Origin: Membranihabitans maritimus
GTDB taxonomy: Bacteria > Bacteroidota > Bacteroidia > Chitinophagales > Saprospiraceae
Assembly: GCF_021729145.1 (NCBI RefSeq)
Contig: NZ_JAJSLW010000003.1
Location: 186,001 to 250,000, forward strand
Length of the DNA: 64,000 bases
Reading direction: 5' to 3'
Shown: piece after piece, positions 47,404-57,713 of the stretch
How positions within the stretch are numbered: the stretch's first letter is position 1
How the letters are laid out: every line of letters begins with the position of its first letter
Program-made: the position numbers and the translations under genes
The notes under the pieces: generated by a model
Seen by the model: the letters and a program-made list of their open reading frames with translations, nothing else
Databases searched by the model: none
What the model was told of the DNA's origin: nothing

Positions 47404-47439
47404 AAAAAAAGGCAATATTCTCCGAAGAAAATACTGCCT
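47404..47439 (-). terminator. Rho-independent terminator of the rplU-rpmA operon
   Basis: On the minus strand AAAGGCAGTATT pairs with AATATTGCCTTT (one or two weak positions), loop about 10 bases, followed by T7. It lies about 28 bases past the rpmA stop and faces the pdhC terminator. Confidence 0.8.
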
Positions 47440-47466
47440 TTCCGCTTTTGAAAATTCTTTATACAA

Positions 47467-47715
47467 CTACAAGACGTGAACGAACGTCCTGTCTTGTTTT
47501 CCTTTTTTAAAGGTAACTGTTCCATCAGATAATGCAAACAAGGTATGATCTCTTCCCATTCCTACGTTATTACCTGCATGAAATTTTGTTCCTCTTTGGC
47601 GAACAATAATATTCCCGGCAATGGCAGCCTGGCCACCAAATAATTTCACACCTAATCTTTTACTGTTACTATCGCGACCATTATCCGTACTACCTACACC
47701 TTTCTTATGTGCCAT
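47467..47715 (-). CDS. rpmA: 50S ribosomal protein L27
   Basis: 82-residue large-subunit protein placed near the peptidyl transferase centre. It begins [16 protein letters not shown] and has the [15 protein letters not shown] and [12 protein letters not shown] blocks of L27. It has no Firmicutes-type N-terminal prosequence. It is the second gene of the rplU-rpmA pair, 18 bases after rplU. Confidence 0.98.
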   Translation of the reverse strand: MAHKKGVGSTDNGRDSNSKRLGVKLFGGQAAIAGNIIVRQRGTKFHAGNNVGMGRDHTLFALSDGTVTFKKGKQDRTFVHVL

Positions 47716-47733
47716 GGTTCAAATATTTTTTAG

Positions 47734-48039
47734 TTATGCAATTTTGTCAATTTTCAATCGGGTCAATTGCTGACGATGTCCGTTTTTACGGCGATAACCC
47801 TTTCTTCGCTTTTTCTTAAAAACAATTACTTTATCGTCTTTCAAATGTTCCAGGACCGTAGCAGAAACATTTACATCAAGCTGGGGGGCACCCACAGCTA
47901 CATCTCCATCCTGACTGGTAAGAAGCACATCTTCGAAGGTAACTTCATCGCCTTCTTTGGCATCCAAACGGTGGACATACAACTCCTGGCCTTCCGTCAC
48001 TTTAAATTGCTTACCCGCTATCGATACTACAGCAAACAT
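47734..48039 (-). CDS. rplU: 50S ribosomal protein L21
   Basis: 101-residue large-subunit protein. The family start [14 protein letters not shown] sets the initiation codon at ATG 48039, although the frame is open back to 48162. The C-terminal block [20 protein letters not shown] contacts 23S rRNA. The 219 bases upstream carry the operon promoter; I saw no clear leader structure. Confidence 0.97.
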   Translation of the reverse strand: MFAVVSIAGKQFKVTEGQELYVHRLDAKEGDEVTFEDVLLTSQDGDVAVGAPQLDVNVSATVLEHLKDDKVIVFKKKRRKGYRRKNGHRQQLTRLKIDKIA

Positions 48040-48258
48040 ATTATTTGAATTAAAATTGATTAATTTATTATTGGGCTGCAAAGATAAGGAAAGCTTTGTA
48101 ATAAACAAGGAGATAAGTAAATATATTTTGGCAAAGACACTTCTGAAACGGATAATTATCAATCAAGTCCGGTTGTAAACATACAACTTCTATAAATTAC
48201 AACTTATAAAAAAAAGCAAGGTACATCCCTGCAATCCGTTTATTCGAAGGAAAAAGAT

Positions 48259-49404
48259 TTATGAGACCGCCGACATCACTCCTTCAATATAACTGTATAC
48301 ATCTTCCGGAATCTGCTTTCCTTCCACTTCCCTTTTAGCGTTTTTTTTCCCCAATCGTGTAATTACCAAATCCATAGAAGGAATAACAATTACATATTGC
48401 CCCAAATGTCCCCTCATCATGTAGAAAGGATATTCATAATGTAAATCCAACCAAAGTCCATACCCATATTGAGGGCTTTCCAAAAACGCTGGACGCGTCA
48501 TCAAATCTACATATTCTTCATCCAATATGATCTTATTATCCCATTGCCCCTTCTGTAATAGCAATTGCCCCAATCTCAGAAAATCACGGGCCGTAGCATT
48601 GATGCAGCAATACGCCCTTTCCATGCCCACCGACTCATCAATCATCCATTTGGCATCTGATTCCATACCCAACGGACTCCAGATCTTTTTTGTTAGATAT
48701 TCACTCAACGTGCAGGGTAATACTTCCGACAATACCATAGCCAGTAATTGTGTATTTCCACTGAGATAAGTAAATGATTTACCCGGATCTTCCTTTATTT
48801 TTCTACCTAGAATAAGCTTATTCAATTGATCTCCGTAGTAAGCCTGCGTAGTTACATTAAACGGTAAATAGTACTCCTCTTGCCAATCCATCCCAGTACT
48901 CATCCTCGCCAGGTCTCCTACCGTGAGACGGCTTCCTTTCCCTTTACTATACACGGGAAAATAATCAGAAACATTTGTTTGCAAACTCTCGATAAAACCA
49001 TCTTTTATAGCACACCCCAAAAGCATAACTACTACCGATTTAGCCATAGAAAAAGAGTTGGATAGTGTACCAACCTGATGTCCATTCCAGTATTTCTCAA
49101 AAATTAAAAGACCGTCTTTTGCTACCAAAAAAGCCACTGAATCCATTTTTCCCAAAAGTCCAATATATGCATCTTCTATTTCAAGAATATCATTGGAATC
49201 GGTCTTGGGAAATGAAGATGGATGAACTGAATAAATGTCCCGAACCGGAAAATATTTATAGTCATCAATGGAACTTGTCTTTCGTCCTCGTAACAAGGTA
49301 AGCCGGATCGCTCTAAAAATATATTTGTGATAAACACGCAGATATAAATAGATAAGAATAAAAATCCCTAAACTAACTATTATTAACCATACTATTCTAT
49401 CCAC
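48259..49404 (-). CDS. Membrane-anchored serine hydrolase, beta-lactamase/penicillin-binding-protein fold (class C type)
   Basis: 381 residues: one N-terminal membrane helix (about 4-24), then a beta-lactamase-family hydrolase domain with SMAK (119-122) as the Ser-x-x-Lys nucleophile motif, a YLSGN motif as the Tyr element, and a GHLGQ segment near the C-terminus in place of KTG. The pattern fits the EstB/6-aminohexanoate-dimer-hydrolase-like branch rather than a true resistance enzyme. Likely periplasmic esterase or amidase of unknown substrate. No beta-lactamase regulator is nearby. Confidence 0.85.
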   Translation of the reverse strand: MDRIVWLIIVSLGIFILIYLYLRVYHKYIFRAIRLTLLRGRKTSSIDDYKYFPVRDIYSVHPSSFPKTDSNDILEIEDAYIGLLGKMDSVAFLVAKDGLLIFEKYWNGHQVGTLSNSFSMAKSVVVMLLGCAIKDGFIESLQTNVSDYFPVYSKGKGSRLTVGDLARMSTGMDWQEEYYLPFNVTTQAYYGDQLNKLILGRKIKEDPGKSFTYLSGNTQLLAMVLSEVLPCTLSEYLTKKIWSPLGMESDAKWMIDESVGMERAYCCINATARDFLRLGQLLLQKGQWDNKIILDEEYVDLMTRPAFLESPQYGYGLWLDLHYEYPFYMMRGHLGQYVIVIPSMDLVITRLGKKNAKREVEGKQIPEDVYSYIEGVMSAVS

Positions 49405-49552
49405 AAAAATAAATTTTCATATTATATCAATAGAAAACACAATATAATTTCACTATATTAGAAGACCACACCTCACATTCTTAAAGCAATCACAAATATC
49501 GTTCACTTAATAAGTTTATTTTCTGGTTATTTCAGAATATAATATCATCATC

Positions 49553-50407
49553 ATGTCGTTTCCAATTTCCTTAAAAGTCTATATTCAGTATAAAATTGAT
49601 CCATCCATCACTCTGGATCAAAACTATATTAAAGTTTTGCTTTTATCTGTGTTTCTTTCTATTCTATTTACTTCAACGCTCTATTGCAAGGTAAAAAATA
49701 ATTGGAGTAGCTGCTTCCTGCGGACAAAAACTACTACAACCGATACTATGTGCGACAAATTAATCTTCAGGGATGCCAAATTAACTTTTACTTTATCCAA
49801 CCTGGAAATGTCAAAAAAAAGAATCATGGAACTACTCATCTCTGAAAACGGCAGGATATTTTTTGAGGAAGAAAACAAACATGATGATATAATTGAAAAC
49901 AAAATTCTCGTCGGAGTAACTGATGATCACTTTGATCCATTAGTATCAAAACTAGTTCAAAATATTGATGGATATGAAAACAAGAAAATACAATTAAGAC
50001 CAACCAAAAATTCAAATTCTATATTAAATAATGAATTAGAAAAATTAACAAACCTCGAGATAAAATATTTAGATCAATTAAGCCGCTCACTCAAATTATC
50101 TGAATCACATATCCTTCAAAGAAGGTTAACACAAATTCATAAGGCTATTACTTATTTGGAATTCCAAAAAGAAAGGAACCAATTACCCCAACAATTATCT
50201 TATGTGAATATTGAATTAAAGAGTCCCTATCCAAAGCAAGATATTTCTTATCCAACCATCGTATCAAACTTTATAATGGGATGGAATTTTCTGTTAAATG
50301 GAATTATGTTTTTAATAAAATTATGGCCAGTGTACTTCTTATATTTTTCCATACGAATATGGCATAAATACAAGAAAAAAAACTCCAAAACACCGGTCAA
50401 TAACTGA
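49553..50407 (+). CDS. DUF4349-like membrane protein
   Basis: 284 residues with an N-terminal hydrophobic segment (about 25-45), a soluble extracytoplasmic domain, a long helical region (about 150-210) and a C-terminal membrane helix (about 240-265) with a basic tail. The order (LIFRDAKLTFTLSNLE, ILVGVTDDHFDPLVSKLV, then a coiled coil, a short strand block and a final helix) resembles DUF4349 proteins, whose function is unknown. The match is by pattern, not by a firm motif. Gene stands alone, 50-odd bases before the M1 peptidase. Confidence 0.6.
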   Translation: MSFPISLKVYIQYKIDPSITLDQNYIKVLLLSVFLSILFTSTLYCKVKNNWSSCFLRTKTTTTDTMCDKLIFRDAKLTFTLSNLEMSKKRIMELLISENGRIFFEEENKHDDIIENKILVGVTDDHFDPLVSKLVQNIDGYENKKIQLRPTKNSNSILNNELEKLTNLEIKYLDQLSRSLKLSESHILQRRLTQIHKAITYLEFQKERNQLPQQLSYVNIELKSPYPKQDISYPTIVSNFIMGWNFLLNGIMFLIKLWPVYFLYFSIRIWHKYKKKNSKTPVNN

Positions 50408-50526
50408 ATTTTACCACAAATGATGATCATTCACCAAGCTACTTTGTTTCTTTTTTGCAAATCAGATTAGTAAAGAGGGCAAGAACAATTATATTTGCAC
50501 TTTTTAAATATTTTAATAAACGGCTT

Positions 50527-52482
50527 ATGATTAAGATCTTACAGGCAATAGTCCCAGTTTTTTTCGGCATTTTTATATTTTGTTCCATTGGTTATTCTCA
50601 GAAAGTCAACGACAATAACCAGGATATTTTTGAAGATTTCATGGATCGTTCCAGTACCATTTATCGAAGTGCATCCGGACAACCGGGCCCCAAGTATTGG
50701 CAGAACGAGGCACACTATAAAATTAAAGTCGCGTTAGATACTACCACTCACTCAATATCAGGAAATGTGTCTATTGAATACATTAATAACAGTCCGGAAG
50801 GTTTGCCCTTCATTTGGTTGCAATTAGAACAAAATCGTTTTACCAAAAATTCCAGGGGAACACTTACAACCCCTATCGCCGGGAACCGGTATTCCGGAGA
50901 CATATATGGTGGTTATAATATTTCGAACTTCTCCGCAAAATCAAATAACGGTGCTAAAAGTGAAGACTATCTTATCAATGACACAAGGATGAAAATTAAC
51001 CTTGCTAATCCTATCGAACCCAATGGAGGTAAAGCTATAATTTCGATGGATTTCACTTTTCAAATACCTGAACGGGGAATGGATAGAATGGGGCGCCTTG
51101 AAACAGAAAATGGCACTATTTACGCCCTTGCTCAGTGGTATCCAAAGGTAGCAGTATTTGACGATATCCAGGGATGGAACAATGAGCCGTATTTGGGAGC
51201 AGGAGAATTTTATCTGGAATACGGTAATTTTGACTATGAAATAACAGCTCCATATAATCACATTGTTGTAGGATCAGGTGAACTTCTCAACAAAAAGGAA
51301 GTATTGTCAAAGACGTTGCTAGCAAGATGGGAAAAAGCAATGGCAAGCGATACGACGGTATTTCTTATCCAGCCGGATGAAGTCAATAAATACAATATAA
51401 CCCGTCCGAAGAATAAAGGTACTATTACGTGGCGCTATAGGATAGAGAATGCACGTGATATTGCATTTGCCAGTTCGAGATCATTTATCTGGGATGCTTC
51501 CAAAATAAATTTATCCGAAGGTAAAACAGGTATGGCACAATCTGTTTACCCTGAAGAAAGCATGGGAGACCATGCCTGGGGACGATCTACAGAATATACT
51601 AAAGCTTCTATAGAACATTACTCGGACATGTGGTACCCCTACCCTTACCCTACTGCTATTAATGTAGCCTGTAATGTGGGTGGCATGGAATATCCCGGGG
51701 TATCTTTTTGTCATTACCGGGCAACGAACAGGGGGTTATGGGGTGTTACAGATCACGAATTTGGCCATAACTGGTTTCCTATGATTGTTGGCTCCAATGA
51801 GAGAAAATATGCCTGGATGGACGAGGGTTTTAATACTTTTATTAATCACTACAGTACCAAGGAATTTAATAACGGTGAGTATGCGGCGACACTCGACCAA
51901 ACCCGACGTTTTACGGGGTGGTTGACTAATGAATCAAGAGAATCTATTGCTACGTATCCCGATATAGTCGACCTTAGTAATTTGGGAATGATAGGATATC
52001 GGAAACCCGGAATGGGATTAATCTTATTGCGTGAATATATCCTCGGCCCCGAACGCTTTGATCCAGCATTTAAAGCATATATCGAAAGATGGGCATACAA
52101 ACACCCCCGACCTGTTGACTTTTTCAATACTATTGACAATGTATCCGGGGAAAACCTTAGTTGGTTTTGGAGAACATGGTTTTATGGAAATGGGAATATA
52201 GATCTTAGCATAAATCATATCAATCAGCGAGACGGAAATTATATTATCAATTTGGGAAATAATGGTGAAATTCCCATGCCCGTACTACTAAAAATATCAT
52301 ATAAGGACAATACATCAGAAGAAGTGGTTCTACCTGTCGAAATTTGGCAACGTGGAAATAATTGGAATTATCTACACATTACAGACAAAACAATAGATAC
52401 GGTAGAAATAGACCCTCGTAAAATACTTCCCGATATTAATGGATCAAACGACATGTGGCCTGCCGATATTTATGACAACTAA
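50527..52482 (+). CDS. M1-family zinc metallopeptidase, secreted
   Basis: 651-residue aminopeptidase-type protein. ATG 50527 is chosen because it gives a signal peptide ending near GYSQ; the frame extends to a TTG at 50455. The zinc site is intact: HEFGH (410-414) with the third ligand Glu433 in MDEGF, 18 residues later. The substrate-recognition motif normally GxMEN reads GGMEYPG. The N-terminal domain is beta-rich. Members in Bacteroidota are periplasmic or surface peptidases. Terminator follows at 52506. Confidence 0.92.
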   Translation: MIKILQAIVPVFFGIFIFCSIGYSQKVNDNNQDIFEDFMDRSSTIYRSASGQPGPKYWQNEAHYKIKVALDTTTHSISGNVSIEYINNSPEGLPFIWLQLEQNRFTKNSRGTLTTPIAGNRYSGDIYGGYNISNFSAKSNNGAKSEDYLINDTRMKINLANPIEPNGGKAIISMDFTFQIPERGMDRMGRLETENGTIYALAQWYPKVAVFDDIQGWNNEPYLGAGEFYLEYGNFDYEITAPYNHIVVGSGELLNKKEVLSKTLLARWEKAMASDTTVFLIQPDEVNKYNITRPKNKGTITWRYRIENARDIAFASSRSFIWDASKINLSEGKTGMAQSVYPEESMGDHAWGRSTEYTKASIEHYSDMWYPYPYPTAINVACNVGGMEYPGVSFCHYRATNRGLWGVTDHEFGHNWFPMIVGSNERKYAWMDEGFNTFINHYSTKEFNNGEYAATLDQTRRFTGWLTNESRESIATYPDIVDLSNLGMIGYRKPGMGLILLREYILGPERFDPAFKAYIERWAYKHPRPVDFFNTIDNVSGENLSWFWRTWFYGNGNIDLSINHINQRDGNYIINLGNNGEIPMPVLLKISYKDNTSEEVVLPVEIWQRGNNWNYLHITDKTIDTVEIDPRKILPDINGSNDMWPADIYDN

Positions 52483-52505
52483 AAACCAGAATTAACCTTA
52501 TAATC

Positions 52506-52541
52506 GGAGTAGAGATTATTAATTATTTCTACTCCTTTTTT
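52506..52541 (+). terminator. Rho-independent terminator of the M1 peptidase gene
   Basis: GGAGTAGA and TCTACTCC form a perfect 8-base stem with a 14-base AT-rich loop, followed by six T, 23 bases after the stop codon. Confidence 0.85.
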
Positions 52542-52555
52542 CACTAATGCCGGCT

Positions 52556-53665
52556 CTATCCTTTCCTACCTTTCCATTTATAATTCATACCAACTATTAA
52601 CCGATACATAATAATATAACTATACAGGATCTGAAAGTAACTGGCCTTGACTATATCGGTCCACACATACTTTTGCTTAACCCATCTCATACCTGATCGA
52701 ATTACCATATAATCTGCTAATAATTTAGAAATAATCAAATACAAAAATACAGAACGGGCATCCTGAAGGCCTATACTCAATAATAAAAATATTAAAAAAA
52801 TAAAAAGAAATGTCAAAAAGGTTCCAAGGTAAAATTTAGTGCCAAGGTGACGATAGGCTTTAGCCTTTCCTCCCCAACGCAATCGTTGATTGAGAAAAGA
52901 CTCAAAAGATGTCAAAGCCGGCGTATATGCAATAGCGTCACGGGATTTGACAAATGTTATTCTTCCCTCCTCTAATTTACCTTTCTGTATAAAAAACACA
53001 TCATCACCTGAGGGGATGTCCACATTATCCTCATAGGGCTGAACCTGTTTATAAAATGATTTTAAAAATCCCATGTTGGCACCATTGGAAGAATACATTA
53101 ATTTGCTCTTGATTCCACCACTGGTTAAGACATTCAGGGAAGCTTGTTCTAATTGCTGGTAATATTCAATAAATCTATTTTGGTTTTGGCGAGTAAGTAC
53201 TATCGGACCCGTCACCAGGTCCACAGACTTTCCAATGAGTGTCCCTACCATTGATACTACCCAATTTTCACCCACTATACAATCACCGTCCGTAGTCAAT
53301 ATTATCTCTCCATTAGCCTCATTAATCCCCCGAATTAAGGCTTCTTTCTTCCCAAAAACTCCTTCAGGAAGATCAATAATCTTAACCTTGGGTACCGTCT
53401 CCACTTTTTTTCTTGTGTGGTCAGTACTATGATCATTAATTACTATTATTTCGTAATCTTCTGCAGGAAATTTCTGTCTAAGGAGGGCCTGTATGCAGTC
53501 CAGGATATTGGTTTCTTCATTGCGAACAGGAATCACAATGCTGACTGTAACATGCGGCAAATCCTCAGCAGCAATATTAATATCTGCAGACCGTTTCCAT
53601 GAATAAAATAAAAACAGCTGCATTATAAGGTAAACGGAAGCAACTGCAGCCAAGAAAAGCAGCAT
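52556..53665 (-). CDS. Membrane-bound family 2 glycosyltransferase
   Basis: 369 residues. An N-terminal membrane helix is followed by a GT-A domain with VSIVIPVRNEETNI, INDHSTDHT, TTDGDCIVGENWV (metal-binding Asp), and the processive-type block NQRLRWGGKAK (Q-x-x-R-W). Two to three C-terminal membrane helices complete it. The Q-x-x-R-W motif points to a synthase-like enzyme making a surface polysaccharide or glycolipid; product unknown. The gene is convergent with the M1 peptidase gene. Confidence 0.9.
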   Translation of the reverse strand: MLLFLAAVASVYLIMQLFLFYSWKRSADINIAAEDLPHVTVSIVIPVRNEETNILDCIQALLRQKFPAEDYEIIVINDHSTDHTRKKVETVPKVKIIDLPEGVFGKKEALIRGINEANGEIILTTDGDCIVGENWVVSMVGTLIGKSVDLVTGPIVLTRQNQNRFIEYYQQLEQASLNVLTSGGIKSKLMYSSNGANMGFLKSFYKQVQPYEDNVDIPSGDDVFFIQKGKLEEGRITFVKSRDAIAYTPALTSFESFLNQRLRWGGKAKAYRHLGTKFYLGTFLTFLFIFLIFLLLSIGLQDARSVFLYLIISKLLADYMVIRSGMRWVKQKYVWTDIVKASYFQILYSYIIMYRLIVGMNYKWKGRKG

Positions 53666-53766
53666 AGAATTTTTTTTGGGTTAAAAGCCAAACATTGATA
53701 TCAGCTCTTTTAATTATTACCGTACTTCTAAGATGCACAATTTACAATAAAAAGTACTAGATAAAT

Positions 53767-54195
53767 TTAACGATAGTTTTTTACTGAATCAAAATTCTTG
53801 CTTTCTTCTTCGATTTCAACATAATCAATATATTCACTTCCATCTGCTACAGACTCTTCTTTATTCGTTCTTCTATTTGACCATTGCGATCTGGCCCTTA
53901 AGAATAAAATAAGGCATGTTACGGGAAATGCGATTAATGAAATTAATCCCAATCCAATACCCATTACTGGTTTCATTCGAGTTAATTGCACAAGGTACTT
54001 TCCAAAATTTTTGATAGTACTAAAGTTCATAATTGAAGCAGCTACTAATAAGATGGGTGCAGCAAAAGCAAGTCCTATAAGTACCCCCTTGGCAATATAA
54101 AAACCAATATATAAAAGAGCAAAGAAAATTAATAGTCCGAAAAGTATTTGAACAAAACTAAAAGGATTATTATTTGGAGATCTATAATAAATCAT
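53767..54195 (-). CDS. Small membrane protein of unknown function
   Basis: 142 residues with about three hydrophobic segments (about 15-35, 37-57 and 75-97) and a hydrophilic acidic C-terminal tail (GSEYIDYVEIEEESK). No family recognised. It lies between the glycosyltransferase and the ABC exporter on the same strand with gaps of about 100-135 bases. Confidence 0.6.
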   Translation of the reverse strand: MIYYRSPNNNPFSFVQILFGLLIFFALLYIGFYIAKGVLIGLAFAAPILLVAASIMNFSTIKNFGKYLVQLTRMKPVMGIGLGLISLIAFPVTCLILFLRARSQWSNRRTNKEESVADGSEYIDYVEIEEESKNFDSVKNYR

Positions 54196-54329
54196 TATTT
54201 GCTAATATTTGTTACTTATTCGAGAATCTAACTAAATTCCCTGATTTATGTTGAATAATTGGAATATTTATTCGATTAATTATGTCGTTTATTCGACAAT
54301 TCCAATGGTAACAATAGTCCTAAAAGAAT

Positions 54330-56087
54330 TTATATTTCTTCAAATTGAAGCTCATATAGTTTTCGAAATTTTCCTTCCTCTTTATTCAACAACTCATCCA
54401 TAGTTCCAAATTCCACAATTTCCCCTTTCTCCAGTACCAGAATCTTGTCTGCATGCTTGATAGTACTTAATCGATGTGCAATTATAATTGATGTTCTGCG
54501 AGTAATCAATTTTTCGATGGCATATTGAATTAAATTTTCGGTTTCCAGGTCGATATTTGATGTAGCTTCATCCAAAATAAGTATGTCCGGATTAAAGATC
54601 AACAATCGCACAAATGAAATTAATTGTCTTTGTCCGGATGAAAGATTAGATCCTCGTTCCGTAACTACAAAGTCATAATTATTCGGAAGATCCATAATTA
54701 GTTCGTGAGCACCTATCATTTTAGCACATTCTACCACATCTTCCCTGGGAACCGTTTCGTCCATCATCCTTATATTTTCGAGGATAGTCCCTGAAAAAAG
54801 GAAAACATCTTGTAAGACCAACCCAATTCGATGTCGGAGGCTATCTAATTGATATTCTCTCACATCCCTGTTATCAATTTTAATGACCCCGCTTTGTATC
54901 TCGTAAAATCGTGATAGTATATTTATCAATGTAGTTTTACCCGACCCCGTACTTCCGACTACTGCCAGGGTCTCTCCTGGTTCTATTCTAAAGTTGATAT
55001 TTTTTAATATGTCATTTTCCCCGTCATAGGAGAAGTAAACATTATCAAATTGGATACAACCTTTTAATCGCTCCGGCCTGTAGCTTCCTTCATCAAAAAT
55101 CCGATCTTTCCGATCCAGAAGGTTAAAAATTCTTTCACCGGCTACAATTCCCATTTGCAAAGTGTTAAACTTATCCGCCAGCATTCGCATTGGACGAAAC
55201 AACATATTCAAAAAAATTGGGAATATTACCAAACTACCAAATGTCAAATCATCACCAATAATTCCCCTTGCCCCCCACCAAACCAACAAGGCTAAAGCCA
55301 GGGCTGAAATAATCTCTACCACGGGAAAAAAAACTGCATAATACAAAATAGAATCAAGGTTTGCCTGGGTATATTCTCTATTAATAATTCTAAATTTCCC
55401 ACGCTCTTTATCTTCCGCATTAAATATTTGCACTATATACATCCCGCTTAATCGCTCTTGCAAAAAAGCATTCATTCTGGCAATCTGTGCTCTTACCTTC
55501 TGATAGGCAACTTTTACTTTTTCCTTAAAAATATAAGTGGCTATTACAATTAGGGGTAAGGTAAGAAGTACAATAATAGTCAAACGCAAACTAACGACCA
55601 ACATAGTAATTAATACAGCGACAATCCTCAGGACATCAGCTATCATAATTAATACCCCCTGTGTAAACACCTGATTAATGGATTCAATATCATTAATTGT
55701 CCGTGTGGTAGAAGTACCTACGGGTGTCCGGTCAAAATACGTAAGCTTGAGCGATAATACCTGGCGAAAAACACTGGCTCGTAAGTCCCTAATAACATTC
55801 TGACCTAATAAGTTTGATAAAAAAACGAAAAAATAACGTACAACAACCTCGACCAGTAAAATACCAATCATGACCATTGTAATGGTCAAAAGTCCGTCAA
55901 AATCAAATTTTAAGATATAGTCATCAACTGCTTTATTAATAAGAAGAGGCCTTACTACACTCAATGGAGCCAGCACTATAGCGAGCAAGCCAGAGATTAT
56001 AAATAATCCTTTATAATTCCCACCCAAAGCTAAAATACGCCTCAGAATGGTCCAATCAAACTTATTTCCTTTCACATTTTTTACCAT
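54330..56087 (-). CDS. ABC exporter, fused permease-ATPase (MsbA/multidrug type)
   Basis: 585-residue half-transporter: a six-helix type I exporter domain (about 15-320) followed by a nucleotide-binding domain with Walker A VGSTGSGKTT (378-386), signature LSSGQ (482-486), Walker B ILILDEATS (503-510) and the H-loop IIIAHRLSTIKHAD. Works as a homo- or heterodimer. Close in type to MsbA-like lipid or drug exporters; cargo unknown. Confidence 0.92.
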   Translation of the reverse strand: MVKNVKGNKFDWTILRRILALGGNYKGLFIISGLLAIVLAPLSVVRPLLINKAVDDYILKFDFDGLLTITMVMIGILLVEVVVRYFFVFLSNLLGQNVIRDLRASVFRQVLSLKLTYFDRTPVGTSTTRTINDIESINQVFTQGVLIMIADVLRIVAVLITMLVVSLRLTIIVLLTLPLIVIATYIFKEKVKVAYQKVRAQIARMNAFLQERLSGMYIVQIFNAEDKERGKFRIINREYTQANLDSILYYAVFFPVVEIISALALALLVWWGARGIIGDDLTFGSLVIFPIFLNMLFRPMRMLADKFNTLQMGIVAGERIFNLLDRKDRIFDEGSYRPERLKGCIQFDNVYFSYDGENDILKNINFRIEPGETLAVVGSTGSGKTTLINILSRFYEIQSGVIKIDNRDVREYQLDSLRHRIGLVLQDVFLFSGTILENIRMMDETVPREDVVECAKMIGAHELIMDLPNNYDFVVTERGSNLSSGQRQLISFVRLLIFNPDILILDEATSNIDLETENLIQYAIEKLITRRTSIIIAHRLSTIKHADKILVLEKGEIVEFGTMDELLNKEEGKFRKLYELQFEEI

Positions 56088-56420
56088 GAAACTACGAAGA
56101 TAATATATGTCAACCAGAAACTATCTTTTTTGTTTATCCCCGTACTTTGATTGGACTAAAAAAAGATTTCAAGTCAATCCAATTCAGTCATTAGTATAAA
56201 CTTCAAATGTACAATTACATAAAAAATGTAAAATAAATATAAATGCTGACTTGCATTCCCCAAATTTTTTTGAATTGGAGTTTAGGAATTCAAAAAATTA
56301 ACACAGAAATATTCACGGAACGCATAGGGATCTTAATTGCCGACAACTACTTTACAATGGATTGGTTCATGTATTAAAACCTACCGGTATTTGTCGGCCA
56401 TTTAAGGGGAAAAATATGTC
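56088..56420. other. Intergenic region with two inverted repeats
   Basis: 333 bases without a gene between radC and the ABC exporter. TTTTTTGAATT/AATTCAAAAAA (56266-56297, loop 10) is a perfect 11-base hairpin with T-tracts on either strand, a plausible weak bidirectional terminator after radC. Further on, GCCGACAA (56339-56346) and TTGTCGGC (56391-56398) form a second perfect 8-base inverted repeat separated by 44 bases. No ORF with recognisable content. Confidence 0.4.
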
Positions 56421-57131
56421 CTATAAAGTCCCTTCATCTGCAAAACTGTAATACCCTGTAGATGTGACTATCAAATGATCCAAAACCTCAAGCTCCAGGT
56501 ATTTTCCAGCAACTTTTATTTTATGGGTTAATCTTATATCATCCTTAGAAGGGTTGAGATTTCCCGAAGGATGATTGTGGGTCAAAATAATACCACTTGC
56601 AGATTTTTGAAGTGCTGGTTTAAAGACCAATTTGGGATCTACAATAGTTCCTGACACACCGCCTTTACTTATTAAAATTTGATCTATGATTTTATTTGAC
56701 CTGTTGAGTAAAAGAATCCAAAATTCTTCATGATTTAAGTCTTCCACATATGTCTTGATATACTGATAGGCATCTTTACTACTCTTCACTTGAGGAGAGT
56801 CAATTGTCTCTGCTCGTTGACGCCTTCTTCCCAATTCCAGTGCTGCCGCAATAGTTACGGCTTTTGTCATTCCAATTCCTTTAAATTTTGTCAACTCGGA
56901 CAGCCCCATTTTGCTAAGATGTACGAGATTGTAATTTACACTGCTCAAAATTCTTTGACTTAATTGAACTGCATTTTCCTTAGCATTTCCCTTCCCGATA
57001 AGAATAGCCAGTAATTCCGATGACGTAAGATGAGCGGAACCTTTTTGAAATAACTTTTCTCTAGGTCTGTCAGCAATATGCCAGGACTTTAGAGATCTTG
57101 AAGAAAAAGAGTTTTTTTTATCAATTTTCAC
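56421..57131 (-). CDS. radC: RadC-family JAB/MPN domain protein
   Basis: 236 residues. An N-terminal helix-hairpin-helix-like part (LSELTKFKGIGMTKAVTI, about 77-95) precedes the JAB/MPN metalloprotease-like domain with HNHPSG (185-190) and the following Asp (SKDD) that complete the JAMM metal site. RadC was named for DNA repair, but its role is unsettled. Full length and intact. Confidence 0.93.
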   Translation of the reverse strand: MKIDKKNSFSSRSLKSWHIADRPREKLFQKGSAHLTSSELLAILIGKGNAKENAVQLSQRILSSVNYNLVHLSKMGLSELTKFKGIGMTKAVTIAAALELGRRRQRAETIDSPQVKSSKDAYQYIKTYVEDLNHEEFWILLLNRSNKIIDQILISKGGVSGTIVDPKLVFKPALQKSASGIILTHNHPSGNLNPSKDDIRLTHKIKVAGKYLELEVLDHLIVTSTGYYSFADEGTL

Positions 57132-57204
57132 TTTTAGAATATAATCTACCTTTGCAGAATATACAAAAAGATTATCTAAAGACTAAAAAATAAGGCAAGA
57201 CACT

Positions 57205-57558
57205 TTACAATTTTTCTTCAATACGCTGTAACTCTTTCAAATCTAAATCTCCAGTCCAACTCCGTAATTTCTTTCTTGCATTGATTTTTACATCATCCGA
57301 AATATAAGCACCTATTGTAACCAAGGCAAACGACAGTACTCCAAAATCATCTGTATATCCCAGTACTGGTGTAAAATCTACCACTGAATCAAAAGGTGTT
57401 AATAAATATCCCAATGCTCCAAGCACCACATTTTTTGCCCATCTCGGGGTATCCGGATTCCTATATGCATAAAATAATAAAAGAGCAGAGTACCCCAGTT
57501 TGAAACCAAGTGCCCTCAATTTATCTTTAAGAAATTCAAAAATTTTTTTCTCCTTCAT
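57205..57558 (-). CDS. YkvA/DUF1232-family membrane protein
   Basis: 117 residues with the DUF1232 core at about residues 35-75: RNPDTPRWAKNVVLGALGYL followed by the LTPFDSVVDFTPVLGYTDDF block. The function of the family is unknown. It has two short hydrophobic stretches and is probably membrane-associated. It lies between the polysaccharide deacetylase and radC genes on the same strand. Confidence 0.88.
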   Translation of the reverse strand: MKEKKIFEFLKDKLRALGFKLGYSALLLFYAYRNPDTPRWAKNVVLGALGYLLTPFDSVVDFTPVLGYTDDFGVLSFALVTIGAYISDDVKINARKKLRSWTGDLDLKELQRIEEKL

Positions 57559-57713
57559 ATCTTTTTTTTAACAAGTAAGTTTTTACAAACAAGAATGAAT
57601 TCCGCGTAAAACCAACTTCTTCAACATTCGAATATAAAAATAAGTTTCCTTAAAGATTGAATAAGTAAAATACAGATCACATAAATAATTAATATTCAAG
57701 TATTTAAACCCTG

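Noticed and set aside
48259-49404. A beta-lactamase resistance gene
   Set aside because: The SxxK motif is present, but the Tyr and KTG elements are replaced by YLSGN and GHLGQ, as in esterase-type relatives.
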